Shown here: piece after piece, positions 6,239 to 14,822 of the stretch
Layout of the letters: every line of letters starts with the position of its first letter
How positions within the stretch are numbered: position 1 is the stretch's first letter
Source of the DNA: a virus
Virus record (IMG/VR): IMGVR_UViG_3300000553_000113
Span: 1-38,425 of that record
Length of the DNA: 38,425 nucleotides
Strand: one strand, 5' to 3'
Made by a program: the position numbers and the translations under genes
The notes under the pieces: generated by a model
The model's input: only the letters and a program-made list of their open reading frames with translations
Told to the model about the DNA's origin: nothing
Databases searched by the model: none

Positions 6239-6774
6239 AAGTGATAGCAATAGGAGGAGAACCAGCAAGTGGTAAAACCACTCTGATGAAAAAAATTATT
6301 AGTTATATTAAGCCAGAACCACAATACAATGCTGTCAAAATGGTTCCCTACTTAAAAAAAGACAATGTATACATACTTGGAAAATACGAAGAAGGAGTAT
6401 TGTTTGCAGGAACAGATAAAATGTCTATGGCGGTTCAACCAGTAGCAATAAATTTTCTTTCTACAATCTCAACAAACTCAATCATACTTTTTGAAGGTGA
6501 TCGCTTATTTACGGAATCATTCTTGAAAGACTGCGCCAAAAAATACTTCACAAAAATAATTTACTTGTCTACAAAAAACCAAGTAAGAACAGATAGGTAC
6601 AACCAAAGAGGTAGCAATCAAAACAAAACATGGTTAGCAGGAAGGCAAAGCAAAATAAAAAACATCATCACCGATCCTATATTAAAAAATAATGTTTTCA
6701 AATTCCAGAACAACACTCTGGAAGAACAAAAAATTGCATTTGATTTTATAATTGGATTGATAACACCAAAATAA
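6235..6774 (+). CDS. P-loop kinase of the hydroxymethyl-pyrimidine DNA kinase type
   Basis: A 179-residue P-loop protein. Walker A GEPASGKT lies at residues 8-15. The stretch FAGTDKMSMAVQP and then ILFEGDRL are hallmarks of the phage 5-hydroxymethyluracil DNA kinase group, which phosphorylates the base hydroxyl to activate it. I chose ATG 6235 because it overlaps the upstream stop as ATGA and begins right before the P-loop; an earlier ATG at 6193 would add residues without any family feature. Its product would be the substrate of the transferase-like enzyme encoded just upstream. A general nucleotide kinase is the alternative, made less likely by the operon. Confidence 0.75.
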   Translation: MKVIAIGGEPASGKTTLMKKIISYIKPEPQYNAVKMVPYLKKDNVYILGKYEEGVLFAGTDKMSMAVQPVAINFLSTISTNSIILFEGDRLFTESFLKDCAKKYFTKIIYLSTKNQVRTDRYNQRGSNQNKTWLAGRQSKIKNIITDPILKNNVFKFQNNTLEEQKIAFDFIIGLITPK

Positions 6775-6778
6775 ACAT

Positions 6779-7357
6779 ATGGCACGACCAATAATCGGAA
6801 TGATTCCACCTAACGGATGGCATTACTTTCAGAGTGATGTTCGTCTTACAGGATACGACTACAATAGCTTAAAAAGAGCAGTCGAAAACTACCGAGCAGA
6901 GAATAATCTGCCTAGCGGAGATGTAGAGACTGATCTGAACGACTATATTTGCTCTAATTGGCCTAACTATTGCCATGGAGTTGACATGGTAACGATTACA
7001 TCAGTCAATCCTTCTACTCCAGCAACTGACCTGCTCAACGACATCACAACATGGGCAAAGAATTTATTGGAATCAAAGAAGATAATTAATTATGTGACTG
7101 ATGATGTTGCACTGAATAGGACAAAGGTTTGCTTGGATTGCAAACACAACGCAAACTGGCGTAGCGGATGTTCATCTTGTGTGATTTCAACCGAGAGATT
7201 GTGTGCTTCTGTGCGTCAGGCTAGAGATAACAAGCAGAGTCCAGTTTTGGGTGGATGTGCCATGATGAGACATGATAATAGGACAGCAGTATTCCTTGAA
7301 AAAGAAATGCTCGCAAAATCTGCCAATTTACCTCATAACTGCTGGTTGAATCTTTAA
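6779..7357 (+). CDS. Cysteine-rich zinc-binding protein ahead of the portal
   Basis: A 192-residue protein. The first 110 residues have no cysteine cluster (only isolated Cys) and include NGWHYFQSDVRLTGYDYNSL. The C-terminal 80 carry CLDCKHN...GCSSC...LC...GGC...NCW, enough Cys for at least one zinc knuckle. It sits between the modification cassette and the portal with only two bases to the portal start. No enzyme motif is seen. The layout resembles small metal-binding proteins found in packaging modules, but I do not know this family. Confidence 0.75.
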   Translation: MARPIIGMIPPNGWHYFQSDVRLTGYDYNSLKRAVENYRAENNLPSGDVETDLNDYICSNWPNYCHGVDMVTITSVNPSTPATDLLNDITTWAKNLLESKKIINYVTDDVALNRTKVCLDCKHNANWRSGCSSCVISTERLCASVRQARDNKQSPVLGGCAMMRHDNRTAVFLEKEMLAKSANLPHNCWLNL

Positions 7358-7359
7358 TT

Positions 7360-9783
7360 ATGGCTAATCTTAAACCTCTGCCTCCAAAAATGATTGAGCG
7401 TTTTGCTGATAAAGCACCACGCATAGCAGATCCGCATAGCAAACCTCGCATTCTTGGACTAGATGTTGTTAATCCAACAAATGCCACGCTGGATACTGTA
7501 AATAAAGATACTCTTCAGGTAAGGAGAACATTCAAGGATGCAACACAGGCACATGCCGCATATCGCAGACTGAAGCAGGAAAATGTCGAGAGGAATAGGA
7601 AGAACCAATTGATCCAAAAAAAGCTAAACAACGAACCTCCATATCAGGCAAAAAAGTTGGAGAGCATGGGTCAGAACTGGAGAAGCAATCGTCCTACTGG
7701 ATTCCTCTCGACAATAGTAAGTCGCATTCAACCTCCATTCAGGCAGGTAATTGAGCAAGCGGCAACCCTGACATTTGCAAAATATCCAATCGAATCAATA
7801 GATGCAGAGAACAAAACAAAGATTTTCCGTGAAGAAATAACTAAATGCATCCGTGGATGGAAAGGTCACGATGATCTTGTTGCACAGACAACTCACGAGA
7901 ATACAACATTTGGATTCTGCGGATGGGCATGGGATGACCTGCGTGATTGGAAGCCAGAATTCTTGAGGCAGGATTACACATTCTTCTCAATCGAAACTCC
8001 GCAGGATACAAATGCAACTCCAATCTGGGGACGCAAGCGTAGGTATCAGATTTCAGAACTTCTACCTATCCTAGAATCACCGGAGTTGTCTGCCATGGCA
8101 GGATGGAATATCAACAACTTGGTAAAATCCATCAATGCGGCAATCCCTGCTGGCAGAACACTTGACGCTGACGAGGACGCACGAAGGTACGAAGATTGGA
8201 TTAGGGAAGGAAGCTACGGAGCATCATACGAGAACGATGCAAAGTATGTTGAGCTAGGAGAGTTGTTAATCAAAGAACCTCACGGAAAAATTAGCCGATT
8301 CCTTTTCGATGATAAATCCGGTGAGGAAATTTGCACGCAGGTGGATCGCTACAACAACATGAGCGAGTGCCTTGCGCTGTTTTCCGTAGAAGTAGGTAGT
8401 GGTAGTTTGATGTCTAGCCGAGGTGCTGGTCGTGATCTTTACAACACGCATGTTGCCATAGACAAGGCTCGTAATTTAATCGTAGATAACACTTATCTCA
8501 AAGGATTACTTCTTCTCAAGAAAAGTCCCAACGCAAAAATTGGTGTCCCTCCTCTAACTGTTCATCATCCAATTGCCTATGTATCTGAAGGATATGAAGT
8601 GATCCCACAGAATATGCCAGCCGATACGGATGATTTCCTAAAGCTGGATCAGTTCATTAGTAATCTTGCAGAGATTCAAGTCGGAACTTTTCTTCCGGGC
8701 GCACCTATAGAATCCGGTGGCAAAAAGACAGCATCAGAAGTCAACCGAGTTGCAGCTATTGAGAACCAACTTCGTGAAGGTATTCTCTCTCGTTGGAGTC
8801 GCCAGTATAGCAGGGCGGTCGAGCGTATGCAGAGAGGAATCTGCCATCCCGAACACATTAAGTATGCAGGAGAATTAAAATCCAAGCTAGACGAAGCTAG
8901 GAAAACAGAACCTAACGCAGTATGGGCAAGACGAGAAGTGGTCGATGCTTTCGATCGTAGCATGATGGATTTGCCTCCGTTCATGATTCCTTTTGAAGTT
9001 CCGGAACACTTGGATGAAGATGCTATCAACTGCGTATTCAACATGCTAGAGCGCAACCTGCCTCCTAGCGACATCCTTTTAATGGCATACTCACCAGCCG
9101 CCGAGCTCCTCCAAGATACAACGCCACAGGACACAATGGTGCTTGATTCTCTCATCCAGCGTTATACTGGAAACCCGAATGTAAATCAGGATGAGTTACT
9201 TAAACTGGATTGGAGCAGGAAGATGGGAGAGACTGTCGCTAACTCTGTAATTCTTCCTAAAGATCAAGTTGAGGCGATTGCAATCGAGGCAACAAGACAG
9301 CAAGTAATTGAGCTTCAGTCAATTATAGCTGGTCAGGATGTTCCAGTATCACCAAGGGACAATGACATGGTTCACCTTGACACAATGATGCAGAAACTGG
9401 TTCCAGTTGTAATGCACATACCAGAAGGAGGATTGCCACCAGAAGGCGTTGCTCCTCTTGCACAGGCAATGAAGCATTTCTCCGAACACATGAGTGCCGC
9501 AGAAGCAAAGGGAGCAAATCCTGCCGCATTGAAAAAATACAAAGATGCTTTCAAAATGGCAACGCAACACCTAATGAAAGGTCACGGAACACCTCCTCCA
9601 CCGGAAGTTTCTCCTGCTGCCGCAATGCAAGGTCACCACAAACCTCATCATGCCGCAGGGATGCACCGACCACCAGTAGCACAGCAAAAACTCAACGAAC
9701 AAAACTATTCATCACAAAATCCTAGCCAAAGCGGAGTAATAAATGCTATTAGTAATCCACCTAGACCTCCAACTGCCGCATAA
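7360..9783 (+). CDS. Portal protein
   Basis: The portal is the dodecameric ring at the capsid vertex through which DNA enters and leaves. At 807 residues it is in the size range of P22-like podovirus portals. Supporting features are the N-terminal helix-rich region (residues 60-180), the central wing with FSIETPQDTNATPIWG, and the GGKKTASEVNRVAAIENQL helix, typical of portals (TASEV/TATEV motif), followed by a long crown helix. The last 120 residues are Pro/Ala/Gln-rich low complexity. The start ATG follows the upstream stop as TAATTATG. The assignment also rests on position before the scaffold and capsid. Confidence 0.85.
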   Translation: MANLKPLPPKMIERFADKAPRIADPHSKPRILGLDVVNPTNATLDTVNKDTLQVRRTFKDATQAHAAYRRLKQENVERNRKNQLIQKKLNNEPPYQAKKLESMGQNWRSNRPTGFLSTIVSRIQPPFRQVIEQAATLTFAKYPIESIDAENKTKIFREEITKCIRGWKGHDDLVAQTTHENTTFGFCGWAWDDLRDWKPEFLRQDYTFFSIETPQDTNATPIWGRKRRYQISELLPILESPELSAMAGWNINNLVKSINAAIPAGRTLDADEDARRYEDWIREGSYGASYENDAKYVELGELLIKEPHGKISRFLFDDKSGEEICTQVDRYNNMSECLALFSVEVGSGSLMSSRGAGRDLYNTHVAIDKARNLIVDNTYLKGLLLLKKSPNAKIGVPPLTVHHPIAYVSEGYEVIPQNMPADTDDFLKLDQFISNLAEIQVGTFLPGAPIESGGKKTASEVNRVAAIENQLREGILSRWSRQYSRAVERMQRGICHPEHIKYAGELKSKLDEARKTEPNAVWARREVVDAFDRSMMDLPPFMIPFEVPEHLDEDAINCVFNMLERNLPPSDILLMAYSPAAELLQDTTPQDTMVLDSLIQRYTGNPNVNQDELLKLDWSRKMGETVANSVILPKDQVEAIAIEATRQQVIELQSIIAGQDVPVSPRDNDMVHLDTMMQKLVPVVMHIPEGGLPPEGVAPLAQAMKHFSEHMSAAEAKGANPAALKKYKDAFKMATQHLMKGHGTPPPPEVSPAAAMQGHHKPHHAAGMHRPPVAQQKLNEQNYSSQNPSQSGVINAISNPPRPPTAA

Positions 9784-9785
9784 TT

Positions 9786-10133
9786 ATGGGATCATCACCT
9801 ACACCAGAAATCAACTCTCCTCTAACTCCTGAACAGGAGGCACAGCAAGAAGCTACTTATTCTAGGCTAGAAAAACAGGGAATGAGTGATCAAGGTATTG
9901 TTTCTCCAGAAGAACTGAATAAAGAACTATTAAGTCTTGGATCTGATATTAAAAAAGGTTTCCAAAAGAAAGTTATAGATCCACTGATGGGTAAATCCCC
10001 AAGTGCTAGCCAAGCAGGAACTGCTCGTGAAGCAACTACTGGTGAATTTAAGGGAGTATCTCAAACAAAAGCTCCTACGAAAAGTTTAATTAACACATCG
10101 GCTGAAGAAGCGATGGCAATGGGATTGCAGTAA
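9786..10133 (+). CDS. Small MGSS-starting protein with AMAMGL tail
   Basis: A 115-residue hydrophilic protein beginning MGSSPTPEINSPLTPEQEAQ, with a helical centre and the C-terminus TSAEEAMAMGLQ. That tail resembles the C-termini of the scaffold and of two other small proteins (AID-x-GL). It is the first of four consecutive small genes opening with MG[SG]. No known domain is seen. A minor head or internal virion protein is the best guess, from position between portal and scaffold. Confidence 0.7.
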   Translation: MGSSPTPEINSPLTPEQEAQQEATYSRLEKQGMSDQGIVSPEELNKELLSLGSDIKKGFQKKVIDPLMGKSPSASQAGTAREATTGEFKGVSQTKAPTKSLINTSAEEAMAMGLQ

Positions 10134-10135
10134 TT

Positions 10136-10489
10136 ATGGGTGGGTATAATCCAAATGCTCCTAGTGAATTTAATCGCCTAAATGTTACTCCTAGAGGTGG
10201 TCAGGGAGTAAACATTGAAGCCACTCCTGCGTTTGCGTTTGGTAATACTCAACAACAACAGAACAACCAAGGAGTAAATAAGTTTGCATCTTCATTGGGC
10301 GGTTACCTCGGCCAACAATCTAATTATACTCCCAATCAGAACACTTCAGATCCTCTGAATACATCTGTTGGAGGATATTCTTCTTTGAGTCAGGCACAGC
10401 AAGCCGCACCTTACGCATCTGGATATATTCAAGATCCACAATACGGATATATTCCAGTTGCGGCTCCAGTTGGAAACACCAATACCTAG
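10136..10489 (+). CDS. Small MGG-starting Gln/Asn/Gly/Tyr-rich protein
   Basis: A 117-residue low-complexity protein beginning MGGYNPNAPSEFN and rich in Gln, Asn, Gly and Tyr (NTQQQQNNQGVN, YIQDPQYGYIP). It looks intrinsically disordered and has no predicted enzyme motif. The junction with the previous gene is TAATTATG. Disordered QN-rich proteins of this kind often act in virion interiors. I cannot assign a function. Confidence 0.7.
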   Translation: MGGYNPNAPSEFNRLNVTPRGGQGVNIEATPAFAFGNTQQQQNNQGVNKFASSLGGYLGQQSNYTPNQNTSDPLNTSVGGYSSLSQAQQAAPYASGYIQDPQYGYIPVAAPVGNTNT

Positions 10490-10491
10490 TC

Positions 10492-10917
10492 ATGGGTGGG
10501 GCGAATTCCCAACAGAATACGCAAATCCCATCGGTAACACCAAATGTTATCCGTGGTACGGAGAAAAACGACTACAACACTCCGCTAGGTCATCTTGAAC
10601 CAGCATATCAGATGTATCGTGCTAACCTTGGCGACCAAGGTAACGATCAGAATTACGATTTGCGAGGATATTGGCTCAATAATGTGTTCATGAAGAACAA
10701 TGGTGAGCATGTAAAAGGAGAACATTTCACAGATTTTTACAAAAAACCTAGTCATCCTACTGCTAGCGATGAATCTCAATACATGATTGGCAAACCAGCA
10801 GGACATTGGGTAGACGATCACTCATTTAGACCAGCAAGCGGAACAGATATTAACAAACTACGCACATATCTTCAATCTCCAGAGGGAGAAGGAATGGCAG
10901 TTCAAGATGTAAAATAA
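10492..10917 (+). CDS. MGG-starting protein with the phage YDLRG...KKPxHPT domain
   Basis: A 141-residue protein. After a 20-residue disordered start (MGGANSQQNTQIP) comes QNYDLRGYWLNN, then GEHFTDFYKKPSHPTASDES, then AGHWVDDHSFRPA. This motif chain (YDLRG, H-x-TD-x-YKKPxHPT, G-x-W) is one I recognise from many phage virion-region proteins, alone or fused to internal proteins. Its biochemical role is not known to me. It lies between portal and scaffold. Confidence 0.75.
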   Translation: MGGANSQQNTQIPSVTPNVIRGTEKNDYNTPLGHLEPAYQMYRANLGDQGNDQNYDLRGYWLNNVFMKNNGEHVKGEHFTDFYKKPSHPTASDESQYMIGKPAGHWVDDHSFRPASGTDINKLRTYLQSPEGEGMAVQDVK

Positions 10918-10918
10918 T

Positions 10919-11905
10919 ATGGGATCTTCACCACAACAAGAGAATACAAATCCTGCGTCTGATGCGTATAACTTTTTAACGCCAAGGTCGCCACTACCTC
11001 GTATGCCCCAAATGCAATCTACTCCAGCACAGATTGCGGCAGGAATTTACAACGGAGCTATCCTTCCAACGATGGATTTCATGGCATCACCCACTGGAAT
11101 TGCAACTGCTGGAATTCCAATAGTAGGAGGATTACCAGCAAAAGTAATGCAAACTGCTTTGACTCCAGTAATGGCAAAGAACGCATACGACACAACCAAG
11201 AATGCGGTTAAAACCATCCAGAATCCCAATGCAAGCACTCAAGATATAGCTACAGCAGGATCTGGAGCATTACTAGGAATGGCAGGATTGGGAGTAGGTA
11301 AAGGCAAGTCAAAAGAAATGTCGATTGATGATGCAGTTTCCATAATCAATTCAAATCTAGGAGAAGATCCAAAAGGATTTTTCTCGCCGCATGAGGTAGC
11401 GTTAAAAGCACTCAAACCAGTTTCTCCTGCCATTAAAAAATTACTTACTTCTGATGAAGCAAGAGAAAATGGAGGACAAGATCACAATGTTTATTATGAT
11501 CCAGAGACTAAAACTTGGTTGAAAATGACGGTTGCAGGAAGGTATGGATCACAATCAAAAGACACTCCTGTTGATTATTTGCAAAATTTAAAAAGGCTAG
11601 ACAATCTCAACAATGACGCATTGGGATACAAGGTTGTTGGTACAATCAAAAACGAAAGTGGATTGCCTCCAAGCATTGTAACAAGAGTCAATCACATCGC
11701 AGGAGAACATCCCAAAGATGAAGCTGAAAGGGATGCATTTTTAACTACACATGGGTTTACTCCTGTCGGGTATAATAAGTTTACAATACCTGATGGAAGA
11801 GGCATAATTGAGGACGCACACACACAGAATGTTAAAGTAGTAAATCACCCTGAAGGAGGGACATTTCCAATGTTCATCGACGGATGGGTACAACCAAATG
11901 AATAA
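10919..11905 (+). CDS. MGSS-starting protein with polyvalent-protein kinase-like domain
   Basis: A 328-residue protein. Residues 1-125 are disordered and then hydrophobic Ala/Gly-rich (about 40-125), possibly membrane-active. Residues 175-328 look like the kinase-fold domain of phage polyvalent proteins: GGQDHNVYYDPETKTWLK with a candidate nucleotide-binding Lys near residue 201, DTPVDYLQNLKRLDNLN, SIVTRVNHIAGE, the loop IEDAHTQN (D-x-H-x-x-N, near 300) and FIDGW with a possible metal-binding Asp. Such domains normally sit in very large injected proteins. Here it is stand-alone, in the head cluster. A host-directed phosphotransferase is inference. Confidence 0.65.
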   Translation: MGSSPQQENTNPASDAYNFLTPRSPLPRMPQMQSTPAQIAAGIYNGAILPTMDFMASPTGIATAGIPIVGGLPAKVMQTALTPVMAKNAYDTTKNAVKTIQNPNASTQDIATAGSGALLGMAGLGVGKGKSKEMSIDDAVSIINSNLGEDPKGFFSPHEVALKALKPVSPAIKKLLTSDEARENGGQDHNVYYDPETKTWLKMTVAGRYGSQSKDTPVDYLQNLKRLDNLNNDALGYKVVGTIKNESGLPPSIVTRVNHIAGEHPKDEAERDAFLTTHGFTPVGYNKFTIPDGRGIIEDAHTQNVKVVNHPEGGTFPMFIDGWVQPNE

Positions 11906-12112
11906 ATGAAAAACCAATCAAAGTATCACGACCTAGTTAAATCTTTTGCTCATCAGCATGTCGCAAATTTTCAAGCAATGGACAAAGACGAAGCACACAA
12001 ACAAGCAATCGGTGAGATGCGTCGAGGTCATGAATATCGACAAAAGCAAGAGGCAGAGAAAAACAGAACTACAAAGAATTCAATAAAAGCAATCGACGCT
12101 GGATTGAAATAA
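11906..12112 (+). CDS. 68-residue charged protein with AIDAGLK tail
   Basis: The start codon follows the upstream TAA directly. The protein is highly charged and helical (YHDLVKSFAHQHVANFQ, RGHEYRQKQEAEKNR) and ends NSIKAIDAGLK, the same tail type as the scaffold C-terminus. No domain is known to me. Short, helical, with a scaffold-like tail, it could be a procapsid guest protein. Confidence 0.65.
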   Translation: MKNQSKYHDLVKSFAHQHVANFQAMDKDEAHKQAIGEMRRGHEYRQKQEAEKNRTTKNSIKAIDAGLK

Positions 12113-12115
12113 TTT

Positions 12116-12163
12116 AGTTGACAGGTCGTTTACCTTGTCAGAAAACCTACGGGTCAACTGACA
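12116..12163 (+). ncRNA. Structured intergenic RNA with competing stems
   Basis: The 65-base gap holds a hairpin TGACAGGT / ACC-t-TGTCA (12119-12140, 8 bp with one bulged T and loop CGTTT). Two alternatives overlap it: AGTTGAC (12116-12122) pairs with GTCAACT (12153-12159), and TGTCAG (12136-12141) pairs with CTGACA (12158-12163). These pairings are mutually exclusive, as in an RNA switch. It precedes the gene at 12178. A perfect TTGACA is present, but no -10 follows at the right distance. I do not recognise a known riboswitch. Confidence 0.4.
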
Positions 12164-12177
12164 CATAAAAATAAATT

Positions 12178-12417
12178 ATGAAATGGGAAACATCTGATTC
12201 TGCTCGGTTTCGTGAATATCATCAAAAATCTGGAGGACGCCTCTTGTCTTACCTTTCCTCGTTGATCCCATTGACAACTGGAAAAACAATCGAAGAAGTT
12301 GCACTGGAAGCAAAATATAAAGAAGGCGCAGAGTTCATCATTAGGCAGATGTATGACATCCTCAACGATAGGGAAAACCAAGATGATGCGGCTAATGCTT
12401 CATTCGTATCAATGTAA
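12178..12417 (+). CDS. 79-residue protein upstream of the scaffold
   Basis: A small soluble protein, MKWETSDSARFREYHQKSG...LEAKYKEGAEFIIRQMYDIL, with a central helical hairpin and an acidic tail. Genes of this size commonly sit just before the scaffold in portal-scaffold-capsid clusters, but I cannot name the family. It follows the structured gap and ends four bases before the scaffold start, so it may be translated with it. Confidence 0.7.
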   Translation: MKWETSDSARFREYHQKSGGRLLSYLSSLIPLTTGKTIEEVALEAKYKEGAEFIIRQMYDILNDRENQDDAANASFVSM

Positions 12418-12420
12418 TTT

Positions 12421-13755
12421 ATGGAAGAAAACGACAACATAGTACCAGAACCGAGTGTTACCAATAGTAGCTTCGGAGCACCATCACTTGATCCAGATCG
12501 TCTTACTGACGATGTTCACGCATCAATAGATGCGGCATTGGATCAAGCAGAAGCAGAAACACAACCAGAACAACAACTGATTCGTCATTCAGAATCATAC
12601 AACGAAAACAACTATGAACGCATTACGGAAACTAACAATTCAAACACTCCGCAACCTGCACCAGATCCTGCCTCTCAAGTTGAGGAACAGGTTAGCACTA
12701 CCAATGTTCAAACTGATTCTGCGAATCTCACCGGAGATGTATCTGGACATTCTCTCAACGGAACGGAAGCCAAGCAAATCGAAATCGATCCAGAAATTCT
12801 GTCCATCGAACAACCGAGGAACTTGTCGGAGAAAAACCAAAACAACTGGCGTAAGCTCCAAGAAACGGCAACGACCTACAAGCAAGAAGCTCAAGCATTA
12901 AAGCAACAACTTCAGCAGTCAGCACAGCAAGCAATTCCTCCAGATTACGAGGAGCTAAAAACATTCAGGAAGATTTTTGACATCAAGAACGATCCTGAAT
13001 TTCGTAGCAAGTATGCTGAACCGATCCAGAATGCTCATAACAACATTATCGGGATCATGAAGCAGAATGGTGCTAGCGATGAACTGATTGCTGGCATCGA
13101 AAAGGCAGGAGGGATCGACAAGATCGACAAGGATTGGTTTGCACAGAACATTCTTAACAAACTGCCTTTCGATGACAAAAAGATGATGGAGGATGACTAT
13201 GTTGCTCTCAAAAAGCTGAAGCAACAGCAGGAAGGCGAGATTAAGAATGCCGCAGAGAATGGAGAGAAGATCCTAGCGGAGAAGGAAACACAGGCAAAGA
13301 ATTGGTTTCAAAACGAAAACACGGCAATCCGTGATTATGTCGAAGAAATCACAAAGCAAGCTCCTTGGGCTAGGTATCAAGAAATTCCAGAGAATGCCAC
13401 GCAGGATCAGATTGAAAAAATCCAACAGCACAATCAGAATGTGCAAAAGTTGGAAACCAAGTTCAACTCTGCTCTTTGGCCTCAAACTGCACAGCAGAGA
13501 GCATCCATAGCAGCAGCCGCAGTATTGAGCGACAAGCTAACTGGAGATGTGCAATCACTAGAGAGCAAACTTGCAACTCTTGATGCACAACTGAAGAAAG
13601 TAACGGAAGAAAACAATCGCTTGAAAGGTGCAAGCAGAATGCCAAAACAGAATGTGCAGACTCCGAATAAGAGCAAAAACTATTCGGTCAATGACAGGAT
13701 AAAGATGAATGCCAGTGATGCCATTGATCTTGGTCTTGATGAAGCAGGTCTGTAA
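12421..13755 (+). CDS. Scaffolding protein
   Basis: A 444-residue acidic, Gln/Glu-rich protein without cysteine. A disordered N-terminal 130 residues is followed by coiled coils (TATTYKQEAQALKQQLQQSA at about 150; SLESKLATLDAQLKKVTEEN at about 380). The basic linker PKQNVQTPNKSKNYSVNDR and a C-terminal helix NASDAIDLGLDEAGL end the chain. Scaffolds line the inside of procapsids and leave before or during packaging; their C-terminus usually contacts the coat. Position between portal and capsid fits. Unusually, six sugar and methyl-transfer genes separate it from the capsid gene. Its tail is shared with three other proteins here. Confidence 0.8.
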   Translation: MEENDNIVPEPSVTNSSFGAPSLDPDRLTDDVHASIDAALDQAEAETQPEQQLIRHSESYNENNYERITETNNSNTPQPAPDPASQVEEQVSTTNVQTDSANLTGDVSGHSLNGTEAKQIEIDPEILSIEQPRNLSEKNQNNWRKLQETATTYKQEAQALKQQLQQSAQQAIPPDYEELKTFRKIFDIKNDPEFRSKYAEPIQNAHNNIIGIMKQNGASDELIAGIEKAGGIDKIDKDWFAQNILNKLPFDDKKMMEDDYVALKKLKQQQEGEIKNAAENGEKILAEKETQAKNWFQNENTAIRDYVEEITKQAPWARYQEIPENATQDQIEKIQQHNQNVQKLETKFNSALWPQTAQQRASIAAAAVLSDKLTGDVQSLESKLATLDAQLKKVTEENNRLKGASRMPKQNVQTPNKSKNYSVNDRIKMNASDAIDLGLDEAGL

Positions 13756-13757
13756 TT

Positions 13758-14822
13758 ATGGCAATTCTTGATCCTGTAAGCACTCCGATGGTGGAGAGGA
13801 CTCTCCGCGCGTTAGATTCTGCTAATCCATTCATGACTCCTCCTGTAAGGGTTAGGAGAATGGACGGAACACCAGTAAAGCAAGAAACTCCTGTAGCTCC
13901 ACCTGCACCTCCTGTCGAAGCAACCTCACCAGTTGCACCAACAGAAGATAAAAACGCTCTAGCAGAGGTTTTAGAACCATTGGAAGTCATTCCTGACGAT
14001 GTTGCAGAGTTCCTAGCACAGCAAGCATCACAAGAAGAAGCTCCTGTGCCAGATAAATCATCAGTTTCCGTAGAAGAGGAATTTGAAAACCCTGTCAAAG
14101 AATCACGCACAAAAGAGGGATTGCCATCGTATCGTTGCGAGTTTGAAGGCAGGGACATTTTCATGGGATGGCCGTGGTACAAAACTACCAATCCTGTAAC
14201 TGCGGCAATCGCTTTCTCGGTAGGTCAGGATTTTGGAAAAGACAAGCTACGGATGGATATGTCAATCGGAGACAGCAAGATTGAACACGCAAGGAATAGG
14301 CTAGCACACAAATTCCTTGAAACAGATGCCAAGTGGTTGCTGATGATTGACGATGACATCATACCTTCCATTGGAAGACCAGTATGGATGAGGCATTGGG
14401 TTCATGCCGCAAGGACACTTCAAGACATACCTCTTCAAAGGCATTTCTTGCACAGGCTAATCGGAGCAAACAAGACTCTAGTAGCAGGAGCATATTTTGG
14501 TCGGCAGGAGGGAGGAGCAATCATGTGCAGTGACCTGACGCTAGCTCCTCGTGCAAAAGCATACGAAGATAAGGTTCTTCCTGTTGATTGGGTTGCAACA
14601 GGATGCATGCTTATCCATCGCAAGGTGTTCCAAGACATTCGTGCAAAATATGGAGACAAACTTGTAGTAAAGGCAGTTGACTACGATTATGACTACTTCC
14701 GCATCGACGATAGTGTAGGTGGTGAGGATGTAGCATTCTGCAAAAAAGCAAAAGCATCAGGACATCAACCACACATTGACATCGGAATCCCAATCTTCCA
14801 CCTCGGATACAAGACATACTAA
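13758..14822 (+). CDS. GT-A-type glycosyltransferase with Pro-rich N-terminal extension
   Basis: Residues 1-125 are Pro/Ala/Glu-rich and disordered. Residues 130-354 look like a GT-A fold: ITNP-like start region, DMSIGDSKIEHARNRLA, KWLLMIDDDIIP with the DxD-type metal site at residues 198-200, then VDWVATGCMLIHRKVF and GGEDVAFCKKAKASGHQP ending in a possible metal-binding His in IFHLG. It would transfer a sugar from a nucleotide sugar. The long disordered extension is unusual for such enzymes and may tether it to a virion or scaffold partner. First gene of the sugar cassette. Confidence 0.75.
   Translation: MAILDPVSTPMVERTLRALDSANPFMTPPVRVRRMDGTPVKQETPVAPPAPPVEATSPVAPTEDKNALAEVLEPLEVIPDDVAEFLAQQASQEEAPVPDKSSVSVEEEFENPVKESRTKEGLPSYRCEFEGRDIFMGWPWYKTTNPVTAAIAFSVGQDFGKDKLRMDMSIGDSKIEHARNRLAHKFLETDAKWLLMIDDDIIPSIGRPVWMRHWVHAARTLQDIPLQRHFLHRLIGANKTLVAGAYFGRQEGGAIMCSDLTLAPRAKAYEDKVLPVDWVATGCMLIHRKVFQDIRAKYGDKLVVKAVDYDYDYFRIDDSVGGEDVAFCKKAKASGHQPHIDIGIPIFHLGYKTY

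Noticed and set aside
8676-9155. 159-codon minus-strand open frame inside the portal gene
   Set aside because: Fully within a certain gene; Ser/Arg-rich shadow translation.
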